DNA from: Clostridiaceae bacterium
Lineage (GTDB): Bacteria; Bacillota; Clostridia; Oscillospirales; Acutalibacteraceae
Direction: 5' to 3'
Assembly (NCBI GenBank): GCA_016285645.1
Contig: JAEERC010000063.1
Coordinates: forward strand, 1-64,000
DNA length: 64,000 bases
Below the pieces are notes generated by a model. That model worked only from the letters and a program-made list of their open reading frames with translations. It was not told where the DNA came from and did not search any database. The position numbers and the translations under genes are program-made. Positions 43,554 through 51,734 of the stretch are shown in pieces. Each line of letters starts with the position of its first letter. Position 1 is the stretch's first letter.

Positions 43554-43919
43554 GTGGCGCGCCCCAAAAAGAGAAGAATTATCTGCGCCTATCCCGGGAT
43601 TATGGGCTTTACGCCCTACGGTGATTCGGCGGGTTCGGTTGACATAAGTTTTGACGAGTACGAGGCGTTCCGCCTGATTGACAAAATGCAGTACACCCAG
43701 GAGGAATGCGCGAAGCAGATGAATGTCGCCCGCTCAACGGTAACGGCGATTTACGAGAGCGCGAGGGCGAAAATAGCGGACGCCGTGGTGAGCGGAAAAG
43801 CCATAAACATTCACGGCGGCGATGTGGAACTGTGCAGATACCGTTCGGTGTGCTGCGGACAGTGCGGAAAGGAAAACTGCGGACAGTGCAGTAAATGCGA
43901 TAAGGAGGAGACAGCATGA
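43554..43919 (+). CDS. DUF134 (UPF0251) HTH protein with Cys-rich tail
   Basis: A 121-aa protein from GTG 43554. GGGGG lies about 8 nt upstream, and starting there gives the family-typical beginning [15 protein letters not shown]; the track ATG at 43536 adds six residues and overlaps the ribosome binding site. Residues 28-85 hold the DUF134 helix-turn-helix ([43 protein letters not shown]). The tail [19 protein letters not shown] has many Cys and could bind a metal or Fe-S centre. The stop overlaps the pflB ATG by 4 nt, so it is probably a regulator cotranscribed with pyruvate formate-lyase. Confidence 0.88.
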   Translation: MARPKKRRIICAYPGIMGFTPYGDSAGSVDISFDEYEAFRLIDKMQYTQEECAKQMNVARSTVTAIYESARAKIADAVVSGKAINIHGGDVELCRYRSVCCGQCGKENCGQCSKCDKEETA

Positions 43920-46150
43920 AAGAGGCATGGAAAAATTTCAAAGAGGGCGTATGGTGCGACGACATCAACGTTTCCAATTTCATCAAACTCAACTACACCG
44001 CCTATGACGGCGACTCTTCGTTCCTGAAGGGTCCGACCCTGCGCACTCAGAGAGAGATGGCGCGTGTCAATTCGCTTCTTGTTGAGGAGCAGAAGAAGGG
44101 CGGAGTGCTCGATGTTGACACCTCCCGCGTGCTCACGATTCTCTCGCACGGCCCCGGCTATGTTGTCGATAAGGATACCGATATTATTGTCGGCTTGCAG
44201 ACGGACGAGCCGCTCAAGAGAGGCGTTTCCCCCTTCGCGGGCATACGCAGTTCAATTCAGGCGTGCAACGCTTACGGCTACGAGCTCTCCGACAAAATCA
44301 AGGACGAGTTCATTTACAGAACAACCCACAACACAGGCGTTTTCCGCGCCTATACCGACACCATGCGCAAGGCGCGCCACGCGGGCATTCTCACAGGTCT
44401 GCCGGATGCCTACGCGAGGGGCAGAATAATCGGCGATTACAGGCGCATAGCCCTCTACGGCATGGATTTTCTCATTGAGCAGAAGCAGAAGGACAAGGAC
44501 GAGCTGAGCCAGAAGGAATATCTCGATGAGGAGACAATCCACCTGCTTGAGGACCTCGCAAAGCAGATTGAGTTCATGAACCAGCTCAAAGGTCTCGCCC
44601 TCTCATACGGCTATGATATCTCAAAGCCCGCGACAAACGCCTTTGAGGCGATTCAGTGGCTCTATTTCGGCTATCTCGGAGCGGTAAAGGAGCAAAACGG
44701 CGCGGCGAACTCAATCGGCAGAATAGCCGAATTTATGGATATATATATTGAAAGAGATTTAAAGGCGGGTACTCTCACCGAGGAGCAGGCGCAGGAACTC
44801 ATTGACGACCTCGTCATAAAACTCCGTCTTGTGCGCCACCTGAGAACTCCCGAATACAACGACCTTTTCGCGGGCGACCCCGTGTGGGTTACTCTCGCGC
44901 TCGCGGGCATCACGGGCGAGGGCAAGCATATGGTTTCAAAAACAAGTTACCGTGTGCTTCAGACCCTCTACAACCTCGGCTCGTCCGCCGAACCGAACAT
45001 CACCGTTCTCTGGTCTGAAAAACTGCCCGAGCCGTTCAAAAAATTCTGCGCCAAGGTCAGCATCGACACCGACTCCATTCAGTATGAAAATGACGATGTT
45101 ATGAGAAGAATGTACGGCGACGACTACGCCATTGCCTGTTGCGTTTCGGCAATGAAGATGGGCAAGCAGATGCAGTTCTTCGGCGCGAGATGCAATTTAG
45201 CCAAAATCCTGCTTATGGCTCTGAACGGCGGCAAGGATGAAATCGCGGGCGAGCAGATTGCCCCCGAAGGCCCCGTGTTTGAGGAAAAGGTGCTCGACTA
45301 CGACGAGGTTTATACCGCCTACAAAAAATACCTCAGATGGCTTGCGCGCCTCTATGTCAACACAATGAACATAATCCACTATATGCACGACAAATACGCC
45401 TACGAGCGCCTTATGATGTCGCTCCACGACACGGATGTTGAGCGCCTTATGGCGTTCGGCGTATCGGGTTTCTCCGTGGCTGTGGATTCGCTTTCGGCTA
45501 TAAAATACGCGAAGGTCACACCCAAGAAAAATGAAAAGGGAATCATAACCGAATTCGATGTGAAGGGCGATTTCCCGAAATACGGCAACGACGACGACAG
45601 GGTTGACCTTATAGGCAAGGATCTTGTTGAGTATTTCTATAAAGAACTGTGCAAAACTCCCGCCTACAGAGGAGCGAAGCACACCCTCTCCATTCTCACA
45701 ATCACATCCAATGTAATGTACGGCAGAAAAACCGGCTCAACTCCGGACGGCAGAAAGGCGGGCGAGCCCTTTGCCCCGGGCGCGAACCCGATGCACGGCA
45801 GGGATTCCGAAGGCGCTCTCGCCTCACTCAACTCCGTTGCCAAGTTGAACTATGACTGCTGCCGCGACGGCATTTCAAACACCTTCTCAATAACTCCCGA
45901 CGCCCTCGGCAGGGATGACGACAACAGGGTTGACAACCTTGTTTCAATGCTTGACGGCTACTTTGAGCAGGACGCCCACCACCTCAATGTGAATGTTCTC
46001 AACCGCGAAAAACTGATTGCCGCCATGAACGACCCGACTCTCTATCCCTCGCTTACAATCCGTGTTTCGGGTTACGCCGTCAACTTCAACAAGCTCACCC
46101 GCGACAAGCAGGAGGAGGTAATCGCCCGCACCTTCCACAAGGCGATGTGA
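43916..46150 (+). CDS. pflB: Formate C-acetyltransferase (pyruvate formate-lyase)
   Basis: A 744-aa glycyl radical enzyme converting pyruvate and CoA to acetyl-CoA and formate, the main anaerobic pyruvate-splitting step. Catalytic Cys408-Cys409 lie in [13 protein letters not shown]. The glycyl radical loop is RVSGYAVNF with radical Gly719. [28 protein letters not shown] is a family hallmark. The tandem Cys and length distinguish true PFL from glycerol dehydratase-like relatives. It follows DUF134 with a 4-nt overlap, and its activase starts 1 bp after its stop. Confidence 0.98.
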   Translation: MKEAWKNFKEGVWCDDINVSNFIKLNYTAYDGDSSFLKGPTLRTQREMARVNSLLVEEQKKGGVLDVDTSRVLTILSHGPGYVVDKDTDIIVGLQTDEPLKRGVSPFAGIRSSIQACNAYGYELSDKIKDEFIYRTTHNTGVFRAYTDTMRKARHAGILTGLPDAYARGRIIGDYRRIALYGMDFLIEQKQKDKDELSQKEYLDEETIHLLEDLAKQIEFMNQLKGLALSYGYDISKPATNAFEAIQWLYFGYLGAVKEQNGAANSIGRIAEFMDIYIERDLKAGTLTEEQAQELIDDLVIKLRLVRHLRTPEYNDLFAGDPVWVTLALAGITGEGKHMVSKTSYRVLQTLYNLGSSAEPNITVLWSEKLPEPFKKFCAKVSIDTDSIQYENDDVMRRMYGDDYAIACCVSAMKMGKQMQFFGARCNLAKILLMALNGGKDEIAGEQIAPEGPVFEEKVLDYDEVYTAYKKYLRWLARLYVNTMNIIHYMHDKYAYERLMMSLHDTDVERLMAFGVSGFSVAVDSLSAIKYAKVTPKKNEKGIITEFDVKGDFPKYGNDDDRVDLIGKDLVEYFYKELCKTPAYRGAKHTLSILTITSNVMYGRKTGSTPDGRKAGEPFAPGANPMHGRDSEGALASLNSVAKLNYDCCRDGISNTFSITPDALGRDDDNRVDNLVSMLDGYFEQDAHHLNVNVLNREKLIAAMNDPTLYPSLTIRVSGYAVNFNKLTRDKQEEVIARTFHKAM

Positions 46151-46151
46151 T

Positions 46152-46856
46152 ATGGCGGATATCCATTCGTTCGAGTCCCTTGCCGCCGTTGACGGCGAGG
46201 GCATAAGATTTGATATTTTTTTCACGGGCTGCCCTCTGAAATGCGTTTACTGCCACAATCCGGACACCCGGTTCGGATCGGGAAAGGATTACACGGCGGA
46301 GGAAGTTTTCAACAAAGCGAAACGGTTCAAGCCGTATTTCAGAAACGGCGGCGGAGTCACCTTTTCGGGCGGCGAACCGCTTCTCAACGCGGAGTTTATA
46401 AACGAGCTTGCCCCGATGCTGGAAAGCGAAAATATCGGCTGCTGCATCGACACCTCGGGCAGCGTCAAACTCAATGACAGTGTCAAAAAGGCGATAGACG
46501 GCGCCGATATGGTGATTCTCGATCTGAAATTTCATAATCCCGAATCTTATAAAAAATACACCGGCGGTGAATTTGAAAATTTCATTGAAACCGGCGATTA
46601 CTGCACAAAAACCGGCAAACGGCTCTGGCTTCGCACCGTGATTGTGCCCGGTATAAACGACACGAAAGAGGACATTGATCGGTACGCACTCCTTGCGAAA
46701 CGGTTTAACTTCGAAAAATACGAACTTCTGCCGTTTCACACAATGGGCTTTTTCAAGTATGAAAACCTCGGTATAGAGAACCCGCTTGAGGGCACTCCGC
46801 CTCTTTCGCCCGAAAAACTGACGGAACTGCGGGATTATCTCAACAGTATTATTTAA
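46152..46856 (+). CDS. pflA: Pyruvate formate-lyase activating enzyme
   Basis: A 234-aa radical SAM enzyme that installs the glycyl radical in PflB. The cluster motif is C27xxxC31xxC34 in TGCPLKCVYCHNPD, followed by GGGVTFSGGEPLL (SAM binding) and LWLRTVIVPGINDTKEDI. The length is standard and there is no extra ferredoxin domain, as in true PFL activases. One base separates it from pflB, so the two are coupled. It is followed 12 bp later by an unrelated anchored protein. Confidence 0.97.
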   Translation: MADIHSFESLAAVDGEGIRFDIFFTGCPLKCVYCHNPDTRFGSGKDYTAEEVFNKAKRFKPYFRNGGGVTFSGGEPLLNAEFINELAPMLESENIGCCIDTSGSVKLNDSVKKAIDGADMVILDLKFHNPESYKKYTGGEFENFIETGDYCTKTGKRLWLRTVIVPGINDTKEDIDRYALLAKRFNFEKYELLPFHTMGFFKYENLGIENPLEGTPPLSPEKLTELRDYLNSII

Positions 46857-46868
46857 AGGAGTAAAAGC

Positions 46869-48701
46869 ATGTCTGTTTTTCAGAAACACAAAAAGGCGGT
46901 CATAATCGCCGCCGCGTGCCTTGTCGCGGCCGCTGCCGCTGCCGCGGTCTGCTTTATCCTTTTTGCAAAGTCCTCCCCGGCGGGGAAATATGTTTTCTAT
47001 ACAAAGGAAAACGCCCTCTATATCCTTGACGGCAAAAATGAAAAATCAAAAAAACTTGCGGACACCGTCTTTGAAAACCCCGATGACAACGGTGAGCGCA
47101 TTTACACCTACTGGCTTGATTTCTGCGAGGTCACAACGGACGGCAGTGAGGTTTTCTACCCCGAAAATATTGCCGACGGCGCGTTTTGCCTCTGCCGTTC
47201 CGGTCTCAAATCGCCCGAAGCGATATCGGAAACCGTTGCCGAAAATATCACTTCATACGCCGTTTCGGGCAGCGGAAAAACTCTTTTTTATCTTGATACC
47301 CGCGGCAGGCTGTTTTTAAGAGAAAACGGCGAAACACTTCAGATTATGGCGGGCGTAATCGATTTTTATGTTAACACGGATCTGACAGCCGCTGTATGCC
47401 TGACAGCCGACGGCGATTTTTACAGGCAGAACACCGACGGGGAAAAGGAGAAAATCGATTCGGGTGTTACAGCGGTACAGAAAGCGGAAAAGAATCTTGA
47501 ATATATCTACTACTGTAAAGGTGATTCCCTTTACTATGTGAAGGATGGCGAAAAGCCCGTTCTCGTTGAGGATAATGTTGACGAAATAATAAAGATTCTC
47601 GAAAACGGCGACGCCTATTTCACTAAGAAAGGCGAAAGCGCGGTGCTTACAATGATGGATTTTGTTGTCTATGACAGCAAAACCAGGGAAGCCGATGAAA
47701 AACTTGTGTCCGACCCCGAGGCGAAGGGCCCCGATGTGCTTGAGGCGTATCTCAGAATATTCACTCGCGACAAGCTGGAGAGTATGGTTTATACCCTCGA
47801 CGCGCGCACCCTCTACTGCTACAGCGGCAAGGGCAGGGACAGCGGCGCCGAGCCCGTCACCCGCGAGTTTATTCAGTATTACACCTGCTCCGACAAGTCG
47901 GTCATCATAAAGAGTTACGACAAGTCCGAAACGGGGCAGTACACAATAAAGGAGGTTGTTGACGCCGTCGATAAAGCGGGAAAATACCGCGAGGCGTACA
48001 ACAGCGGAAAAAACATCTATCAGAGCGAATTCAACTCGAATGAATACTTTGAACGCTTCGCTTCCGAGACATTCGGCGCCTATCAATCGGGCGCGGTCGC
48101 CTATGTTGTGGAAAGCGGAATACAGACAAGAATCGGCGATGTCCCGGCGAAGAACTATGTTCTCACGGAAAAAGGCGACAGAGTTTTCTTTGTTGACACC
48201 GCGGGCAAAAGCAGACCCGGGGGTGATCTTTACTGCGTGTATCTTGAGGACAACCTTGTTGTGAAAACCGAACTTTACGACACGGATGTCGCAGACGACG
48301 GCGTTGAAGTCACAGGCGAAAACATCTGTTATAAAAAGGACGCAACGGACAGCGCGTTCTCGCTTTACATCAACAAGGAACCGGTGGCGCAGAACGTTTC
48401 CTCCTGCCTTCCCGGCTCCGGGGATTCGGTCGTGTTCTTCACGGGTTATGATGACGAAAAGCAGAGCGGCACGATGTATGTCTGTGAAAACGGCAAAAAA
48501 GAAAAAGCGGACGATGATGTCTGCTTCTGCGCGGGCGCCGATTCGGCGGGGAATATTTATTATTTCAAAAACTGTTCCGAAAACGACGGCAGCGGCGATT
48601 TTTACCGCTTCGCGAACGGAAAAAGCAGAATGATTGACTCGGGCGTGTCGCTTGTTTTGATTCCGGGCGGCAGAACACAAGACAGAGCCGTTCACGGCTG
48701 A
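46869..48701 (+). CDS. Membrane-anchored repeat protein, predicted beta-propeller, unknown
   Basis: A 610-aa protein. TM helix AVIIAAACLVAAAAAAAVCFILF lies at about 10-32 with the bulk outside. The ectodomain is built of irregular repeats of about 40-60 residues with a Tyr-x-Tyr-strand pattern (GKYVFYTKENALYILDG, EYIYYCKGDSLYYVKDGEKPV, DRVFFVDTAGKSRPGGDLYCVYL), like DUF5050-type propellers. I do not recognise a specific family. AAAGGAG lies before the ATG. It is 12 bp after pflA and therefore probably cotranscribed, but a functional tie to formate metabolism is not supported. Confidence 0.7.
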   Translation: MSVFQKHKKAVIIAAACLVAAAAAAAVCFILFAKSSPAGKYVFYTKENALYILDGKNEKSKKLADTVFENPDDNGERIYTYWLDFCEVTTDGSEVFYPENIADGAFCLCRSGLKSPEAISETVAENITSYAVSGSGKTLFYLDTRGRLFLRENGETLQIMAGVIDFYVNTDLTAAVCLTADGDFYRQNTDGEKEKIDSGVTAVQKAEKNLEYIYYCKGDSLYYVKDGEKPVLVEDNVDEIIKILENGDAYFTKKGESAVLTMMDFVVYDSKTREADEKLVSDPEAKGPDVLEAYLRIFTRDKLESMVYTLDARTLYCYSGKGRDSGAEPVTREFIQYYTCSDKSVIIKSYDKSETGQYTIKEVVDAVDKAGKYREAYNSGKNIYQSEFNSNEYFERFASETFGAYQSGAVAYVVESGIQTRIGDVPAKNYVLTEKGDRVFFVDTAGKSRPGGDLYCVYLEDNLVVKTELYDTDVADDGVEVTGENICYKKDATDSAFSLYINKEPVAQNVSSCLPGSGDSVVFFTGYDDEKQSGTMYVCENGKKEKADDDVCFCAGADSAGNIYYFKNCSENDGSGDFYRFANGKSRMIDSGVSLVLIPGGRTQDRAVHG

Positions 48702-48709
48702 TAAAAAGC

Positions 48710-48743
48710 AAAACCGGAGGATTGATTTCAATCCGCCGGTTTT
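48710..48743. terminator. Bidirectional terminator
   Basis: AAAACCGG-A-GGATTG, loop, CAATCC-G-CCGGTTTT, with T-rich sequence on both sides. It lies between convergent genes. Confidence 0.9.
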
Positions 48744-48745
48744 AT

Positions 48746-49405
48746 TTATTTTTTCAGATATTGCGATGACACGGGGAATTCAAAATAAGTGTCGGGGTAG
48801 GGCTCGTTTTTCAGCGCGAAATGCCACCACTCACAGTCTATGGGCACAAAGCCGTTTCGCAGCATCACCTTTCTCAGAATCGACCTGTTTCTGTACTGGT
48901 CGTCGGTTATGCCCATATAATCGGGGTGGGAAATCTCGCCGAAAAAGTCGTAGGGGCTTCCCATGTCGAGTTCCTTGCCGGTTTTCATATCGAGAAGCGT
49001 CAGGTCAACCGCGCTGCCTCTGCTGTGGCTCGACTGCTTGGCTATGTAGCCCCGCATGAAAAGCTCCTGCTTTTCAAGCTCCGGGTAAAAATACGGCTTC
49101 ATTCTAATATCCGTGTCCTCTATCCCCCACAGCGCGAAATGCTTAACCGCGGTCGCGGGGCGGTAGGCGTCAAACACCTTGAGACGATAGCCCTGAACAT
49201 TGAGTTCATTAGCGGCGGATTTGAGCGCTCTCGCCGCCTCAATAGTGAGCAGGGCGCAGGGCTCCTCATAGCCGTCAATGCGGTCGCCGATGAAATTGTA
49301 GGTTGAATAGTAGCGTATTTCCTGCACTATGCCGGGCACGAAATCCGCGAGAATCACAAAACCCGAAGGGTCCATTGCCGCCTTTTTCTCAAAATCCGTT
49401 TTCAT
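48746..49405 (-). CDS. D-alanyl-D-alanine dipeptidase (VanX/DdpX-type, M15D)
   Basis: A 219-aa zinc peptidase when started at ATG 49405 (MKTDFEKKAAM, AGAGGT upstream). The track start at 49519 reads through the promoter. Zinc ligands lie in SSHSRGSAVDLTL (His and Asp) and EWWHF (Glu and His). LKVFDAYRPATAVKHF provides the substrate Arg. It splits D-Ala-D-Ala. No vanH/vanA/vanRS genes are nearby and the Ddl at 23 kb is of standard type, so dipeptide recycling or turnover is more likely than glycopeptide resistance. Confidence 0.9.
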   Translation of the reverse strand: MKTDFEKKAAMDPSGFVILADFVPGIVQEIRYYSTYNFIGDRIDGYEEPCALLTIEAARALKSAANELNVQGYRLKVFDAYRPATAVKHFALWGIEDTDIRMKPYFYPELEKQELFMRGYIAKQSSHSRGSAVDLTLLDMKTGKELDMGSPYDFFGEISHPDYMGITDDQYRNRSILRKVMLRNGFVPIDCEWWHFALKNEPYPDTYFEFPVSSQYLKK

Positions 49406-49442
49406 ATTTTTTACCTCTGATAAATAATATGACTGTACCCTT

Positions 49443-49471
49443 ATTTTACCACGCATTTCTTTACAATTCAA
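49443..49471 (-). promoter_or_regulatory. Promoter of the dipeptidase gene
   Basis: On the minus strand TTGAAT, 17-bp spacer, TAAAAT, about 40 bp before the ATG. Confidence 0.7.
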
Positions 49472-49491
49472 TAAATAATTGTCCGTATCGC

Positions 49492-49535
49492 GCGGGAATA
49501 TCCCGCTTGTAAACGGCACTGATTTATGATATAAC
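49492..49535 (+). promoter_or_regulatory. Promoter with overlapping palindrome for the 49556 gene
   Basis: TTGTAA (49507), 17-bp spacer, TATAAC (49530). The palindrome GCGGGA-ATA-TCCCGC at 49492-49506 ends exactly at the -35 box and could be a repressor site between the divergent genes. Confidence 0.65.
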
Positions 49536-49555
49536 TTAAAGCGGAGATGAGAGAT

Positions 49556-50083
49556 ATGAAAAAGTTTTTCCCCGTTTGTTCCGCCGTCTTGTCGGGCGCG
49601 GTAACGGCAGTAATCGGCGTTGTGATGAACGCCTTTCTTATTCCGAAAATCGAGATGAATACGGGCGGTATCCGTTGCTTTGATATGAACTTCGGCTACG
49701 ATTACGAAACGGCATCGGAGTTCCTGCGTCTTACAGGCGAGGAGGGCAGGCGGATTTATCTCGGTTATCAGCTGCCCCTCGATTTTATTTATCCCGTTGC
49801 CTACACGCTACTGTTCATTTCGCTTATCGTGATTCTGACAAAGAAAAAATCACCGCTCATTGTTCTGCCCTGCGCCCTCGCGCTTACGGATTACACGGAA
49901 AATATTTTAACGGAAATAATGCTCAGAAGTTCAACACTCCCACCCTCCGTTGTAAGCGCCGCCTCGGCTGTGACAGTCGCCAAAACACTGCTTATGTACG
50001 CGACAATTTTAATTGTCGTTTTCCTGATAATCAGGGCAATCGTCAAAAAATTCCGCAAACCCGAGGAGAAAAAAGAACAGTAA
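49556..50083 (+). CDS. Four-helix membrane protein, unknown
   Basis: A 175-aa protein. ATG 49556 has GGAG 9 nt upstream; the track ATG 49547 is too close to it. Hydrophobic segments: VCSAVLSGAVTAVIGVVMNAFLI, FIYPVAYTLLFISLIVIL, LIVLPCALALTDYTENILTEI and TVAKTLLMYATILIVVFLIIRAIV. The tail is charged (KKFRKPEEKKEQ). DYTEN inside the third helix is a notable polar patch. I do not recognise a family. Confidence 0.72.
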   Translation: MKKFFPVCSAVLSGAVTAVIGVVMNAFLIPKIEMNTGGIRCFDMNFGYDYETASEFLRLTGEEGRRIYLGYQLPLDFIYPVAYTLLFISLIVILTKKKSPLIVLPCALALTDYTENILTEIMLRSSTLPPSVVSAASAVTVAKTLLMYATILIVVFLIIRAIVKKFRKPEEKKEQ

Positions 50084-50092
50084 AAAAACAAA

Positions 50093-50127
50093 ACCGGACC
50101 GGTGCAACGCATCGGTCCGTATTTTTT
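50093..50127 (+). terminator. Terminator of the 49556 gene
   Basis: CGGACCG, loop, CGGTCCG, then TATTTTTT. It overlaps the end of the convergent lipoprotein gene by two bases. Confidence 0.85.
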
Positions 50128-50539
50128 ATACTATTTCAAAATTCAGTTTTCCGTTACGGCACTTTCCGTCGGTCTCAACAATCAGATATACTCTGCCGTT
50201 TTTAAGTTGACCGCCCACGGAGAAGGTCTCGCCGCCCGTGCCTATGCCGAAAAGGGGCGTTTTCACTCCGTCACAATCGTAATAGACTTTTATGTCGCCC
50301 TCTTCGAGGGTAGCGGTATATTTAATTTTGCCGCCGTCGCTGCCGCATTTGAGGTTAAAAACCATCGTGCCCTCAAAATCCGAAAAACTCATACTCGCGG
50401 TTTTTGCGGTGTTCGTATGCACAAAAGCCACCGCCTTGTATTTTGACACATATTTTGAGCATCCGCCCAGAGTTATGATTGAAGCAAAAAGGCAGACTGC
50501 CGCGAGAGCGGAGGTGATTTTCAGAAAAGCGCTTTTCAT
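50126..50539 (-). CDS. Small lipoprotein, unknown
   Basis: A 137-aa protein from ATG 50539 (GAGGCGG upstream), which overlaps the preceding gene by 4 nt; the track start at 50653 lies inside that gene. The lipoprotein signal is MKSAFLKITSALAAVCLFAS...LGGC, with Cys in a lipobox. The mature part is beta-rich with GTMVFNLKCGSDGGKIKYTATLEEGDIKVYYDCDG and ends RNGKLNFEIV. I do not recognise a family; the pattern suggests a small beta-sandwich on the outer membrane face. It is coupled to the Pr6Pr gene. Confidence 0.78.
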   Translation of the reverse strand: MKSAFLKITSALAAVCLFASIITLGGCSKYVSKYKAVAFVHTNTAKTASMSFSDFEGTMVFNLKCGSDGGKIKYTATLEEGDIKVYYDCDGVKTPLFGIGTGGETFSVGGQLKNGRVYLIVETDGKCRNGKLNFEIV

Positions 50540-51279
50540 ATTCCGCCTCTTTTCTTGTTCTGTCTGTTGTGAACGGCAAAAAGCACAGCCGCCACGGCGA
50601 TAAAAACTCCGATTCCGAAAACAAGAAGCGGGAGCATAACAACATAGCCCCAAATAAAACTTATTTCCCTGTTTTTTGATATCACGCCCGTTATGAAATA
50701 CGGGTTATAAAAGGGATAGGCGTAAAAGGTCGGCTTTAAAAACGCGCCTCTGAATATGCAGAAAAGCGAGTAAACCAGCGGATATATCCCGGTTTTCGGC
50801 AGCACGCTTTTCTCAATCACCGGCTCGTTTCCCTGCCTGAACCAGAATATCAGCAGGGCAACGGGATTAATCATATGGTGCAGAACCTGCGTGGAATTCA
50901 AAAGTCGGTGATAGGCGGTGTCCCACACAAGAGGAGGGGTCAGCTTCATCGGGAAGCCGCTGCAATAGACTATTCCGGCAATCAGCACATAGGTTGTAAT
51001 GAAAAGCTCCACCTTCGGGTGCTGGATGAATTTAAGCTTCTTTACGCCGAAAACGGAGAGCGCCGCGAGCACGCAGTAGATTGCCGCCGCGAGATTGGAC
51101 TGCACCGTAAAGTAGGAAAAATAATTGAAGCGCCCGTAGTCGGTTGTCGCGAATTTCGGGTCGTACTCAAAACGGTAAAAACTTACCCGCAGAATAACCG
51201 AAAGAATAAGCAGACAGCCGAGAATCATAAGAAAAACACCGGTCTGCCTGCGCTCCCATACCGATTTACTGCCTTTCAT
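50536..51279 (-). CDS. Pr6Pr-family integral membrane protein
   Basis: A 247-aa protein with six or seven predicted helices (FLMILGCLLILSVILRV, LFITTYVLIAGIVYCSGF, VALLIFWF, LLVFGIGVFIAVAAVLFAV). YFTVQSNLAAAIYCV, and AYHRLLNSTQVLHHMINPVALLI with its His-rich loop, match the Pr6Pr (FAR-17a/AIG1-like) family. Eukaryotic relatives are serine-type lipid hydrolases; the bacterial role is unknown. It overlaps the downstream lipoprotein gene by 4 nt and follows a small membrane-linked gene by 11 bp on the minus strand. Confidence 0.8.
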   Translation of the reverse strand: MKGSKSVWERRQTGVFLMILGCLLILSVILRVSFYRFEYDPKFATTDYGRFNYFSYFTVQSNLAAAIYCVLAALSVFGVKKLKFIQHPKVELFITTYVLIAGIVYCSGFPMKLTPPLVWDTAYHRLLNSTQVLHHMINPVALLIFWFRQGNEPVIEKSVLPKTGIYPLVYSLFCIFRGAFLKPTFYAYPFYNPYFITGVISKNREISFIWGYVVMLPLLVFGIGVFIAVAAVLFAVHNRQNKKRGGI

Positions 51280-51290
51280 ATTATCCTCCG

Positions 51291-51638
51291 TCAGATATAC
51301 TTCTCCAGACTGTCCTCGGGAAAGTAGTGCTCAAAAGCCCTGCTGAGCGCTTCAAGCTCCGCCTGGTTGAGTTCAACATCCTTGCCCTTTTCAATCTTTT
51401 TCTTTCTGCCGTTTACAAACGCCTTGTAGTTGTTTTTCTGCACGCTGCTCAGTTCCACCACGCGCATATTGATATACTTTTCCCTGTCATACTTTTTGCC
51501 CTTGTATGTGAATGTGTCCGTCACCGTGTCGTCGGCAATACATTTTTTCAGATTGATATTGTATCTTCTCTTCGACACAAGTGCGGGCACGGAAGCAATC
51601 AACGCGCCGGCAACCGCGCCTATAATAATCTCCTGCAT
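51291..51638 (-). CDS. Small protein with N-terminal membrane segment, unknown
   Basis: A 115-aa protein starting MQEIIIGAVAGALIASVPALVSKRR, which resembles a membrane anchor. A basic domain follows with TYKGKKYDREKYINMRVVELSSVQKNNYKAFVNGRKKK and an acidic C-terminal helix ELEALSRAFEHYFPEDSLEKYI. I do not recognise it. It leads a three-gene minus-strand unit with the Pr6Pr and lipoprotein genes. AAAGGTG lies upstream of the ATG. Confidence 0.7.
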   Translation of the reverse strand: MQEIIIGAVAGALIASVPALVSKRRYNINLKKCIADDTVTDTFTYKGKKYDREKYINMRVVELSSVQKNNYKAFVNGRKKKIEKGKDVELNQAELEALSRAFEHYFPEDSLEKYI

Positions 51639-51734
51639 TCTTTATAAACACCTTTCCTGAATTACAGATTAATTGTATCACCGCGGAGGGGCGGTGTCAA
51701 TTTATTTAACGGGAATAAAGGGCTGCTTTGCGGG

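Noticed and set aside
47316-48731. 471-aa minus-strand ORF
   Set aside because: It is antisense to the anchored repeat protein at 46869. Its composition is typical of the reverse strand of GC-rich-codon genes, and it has no recognisable domain.
48746-49405. Glycopeptide resistance locus suggested by the VanX-type enzyme
   Set aside because: There are no vanH, vanA-type ligase or vanRS genes nearby, and the Ddl in the window has the omega-loop of ordinary D-Ala-D-Ala ligases.
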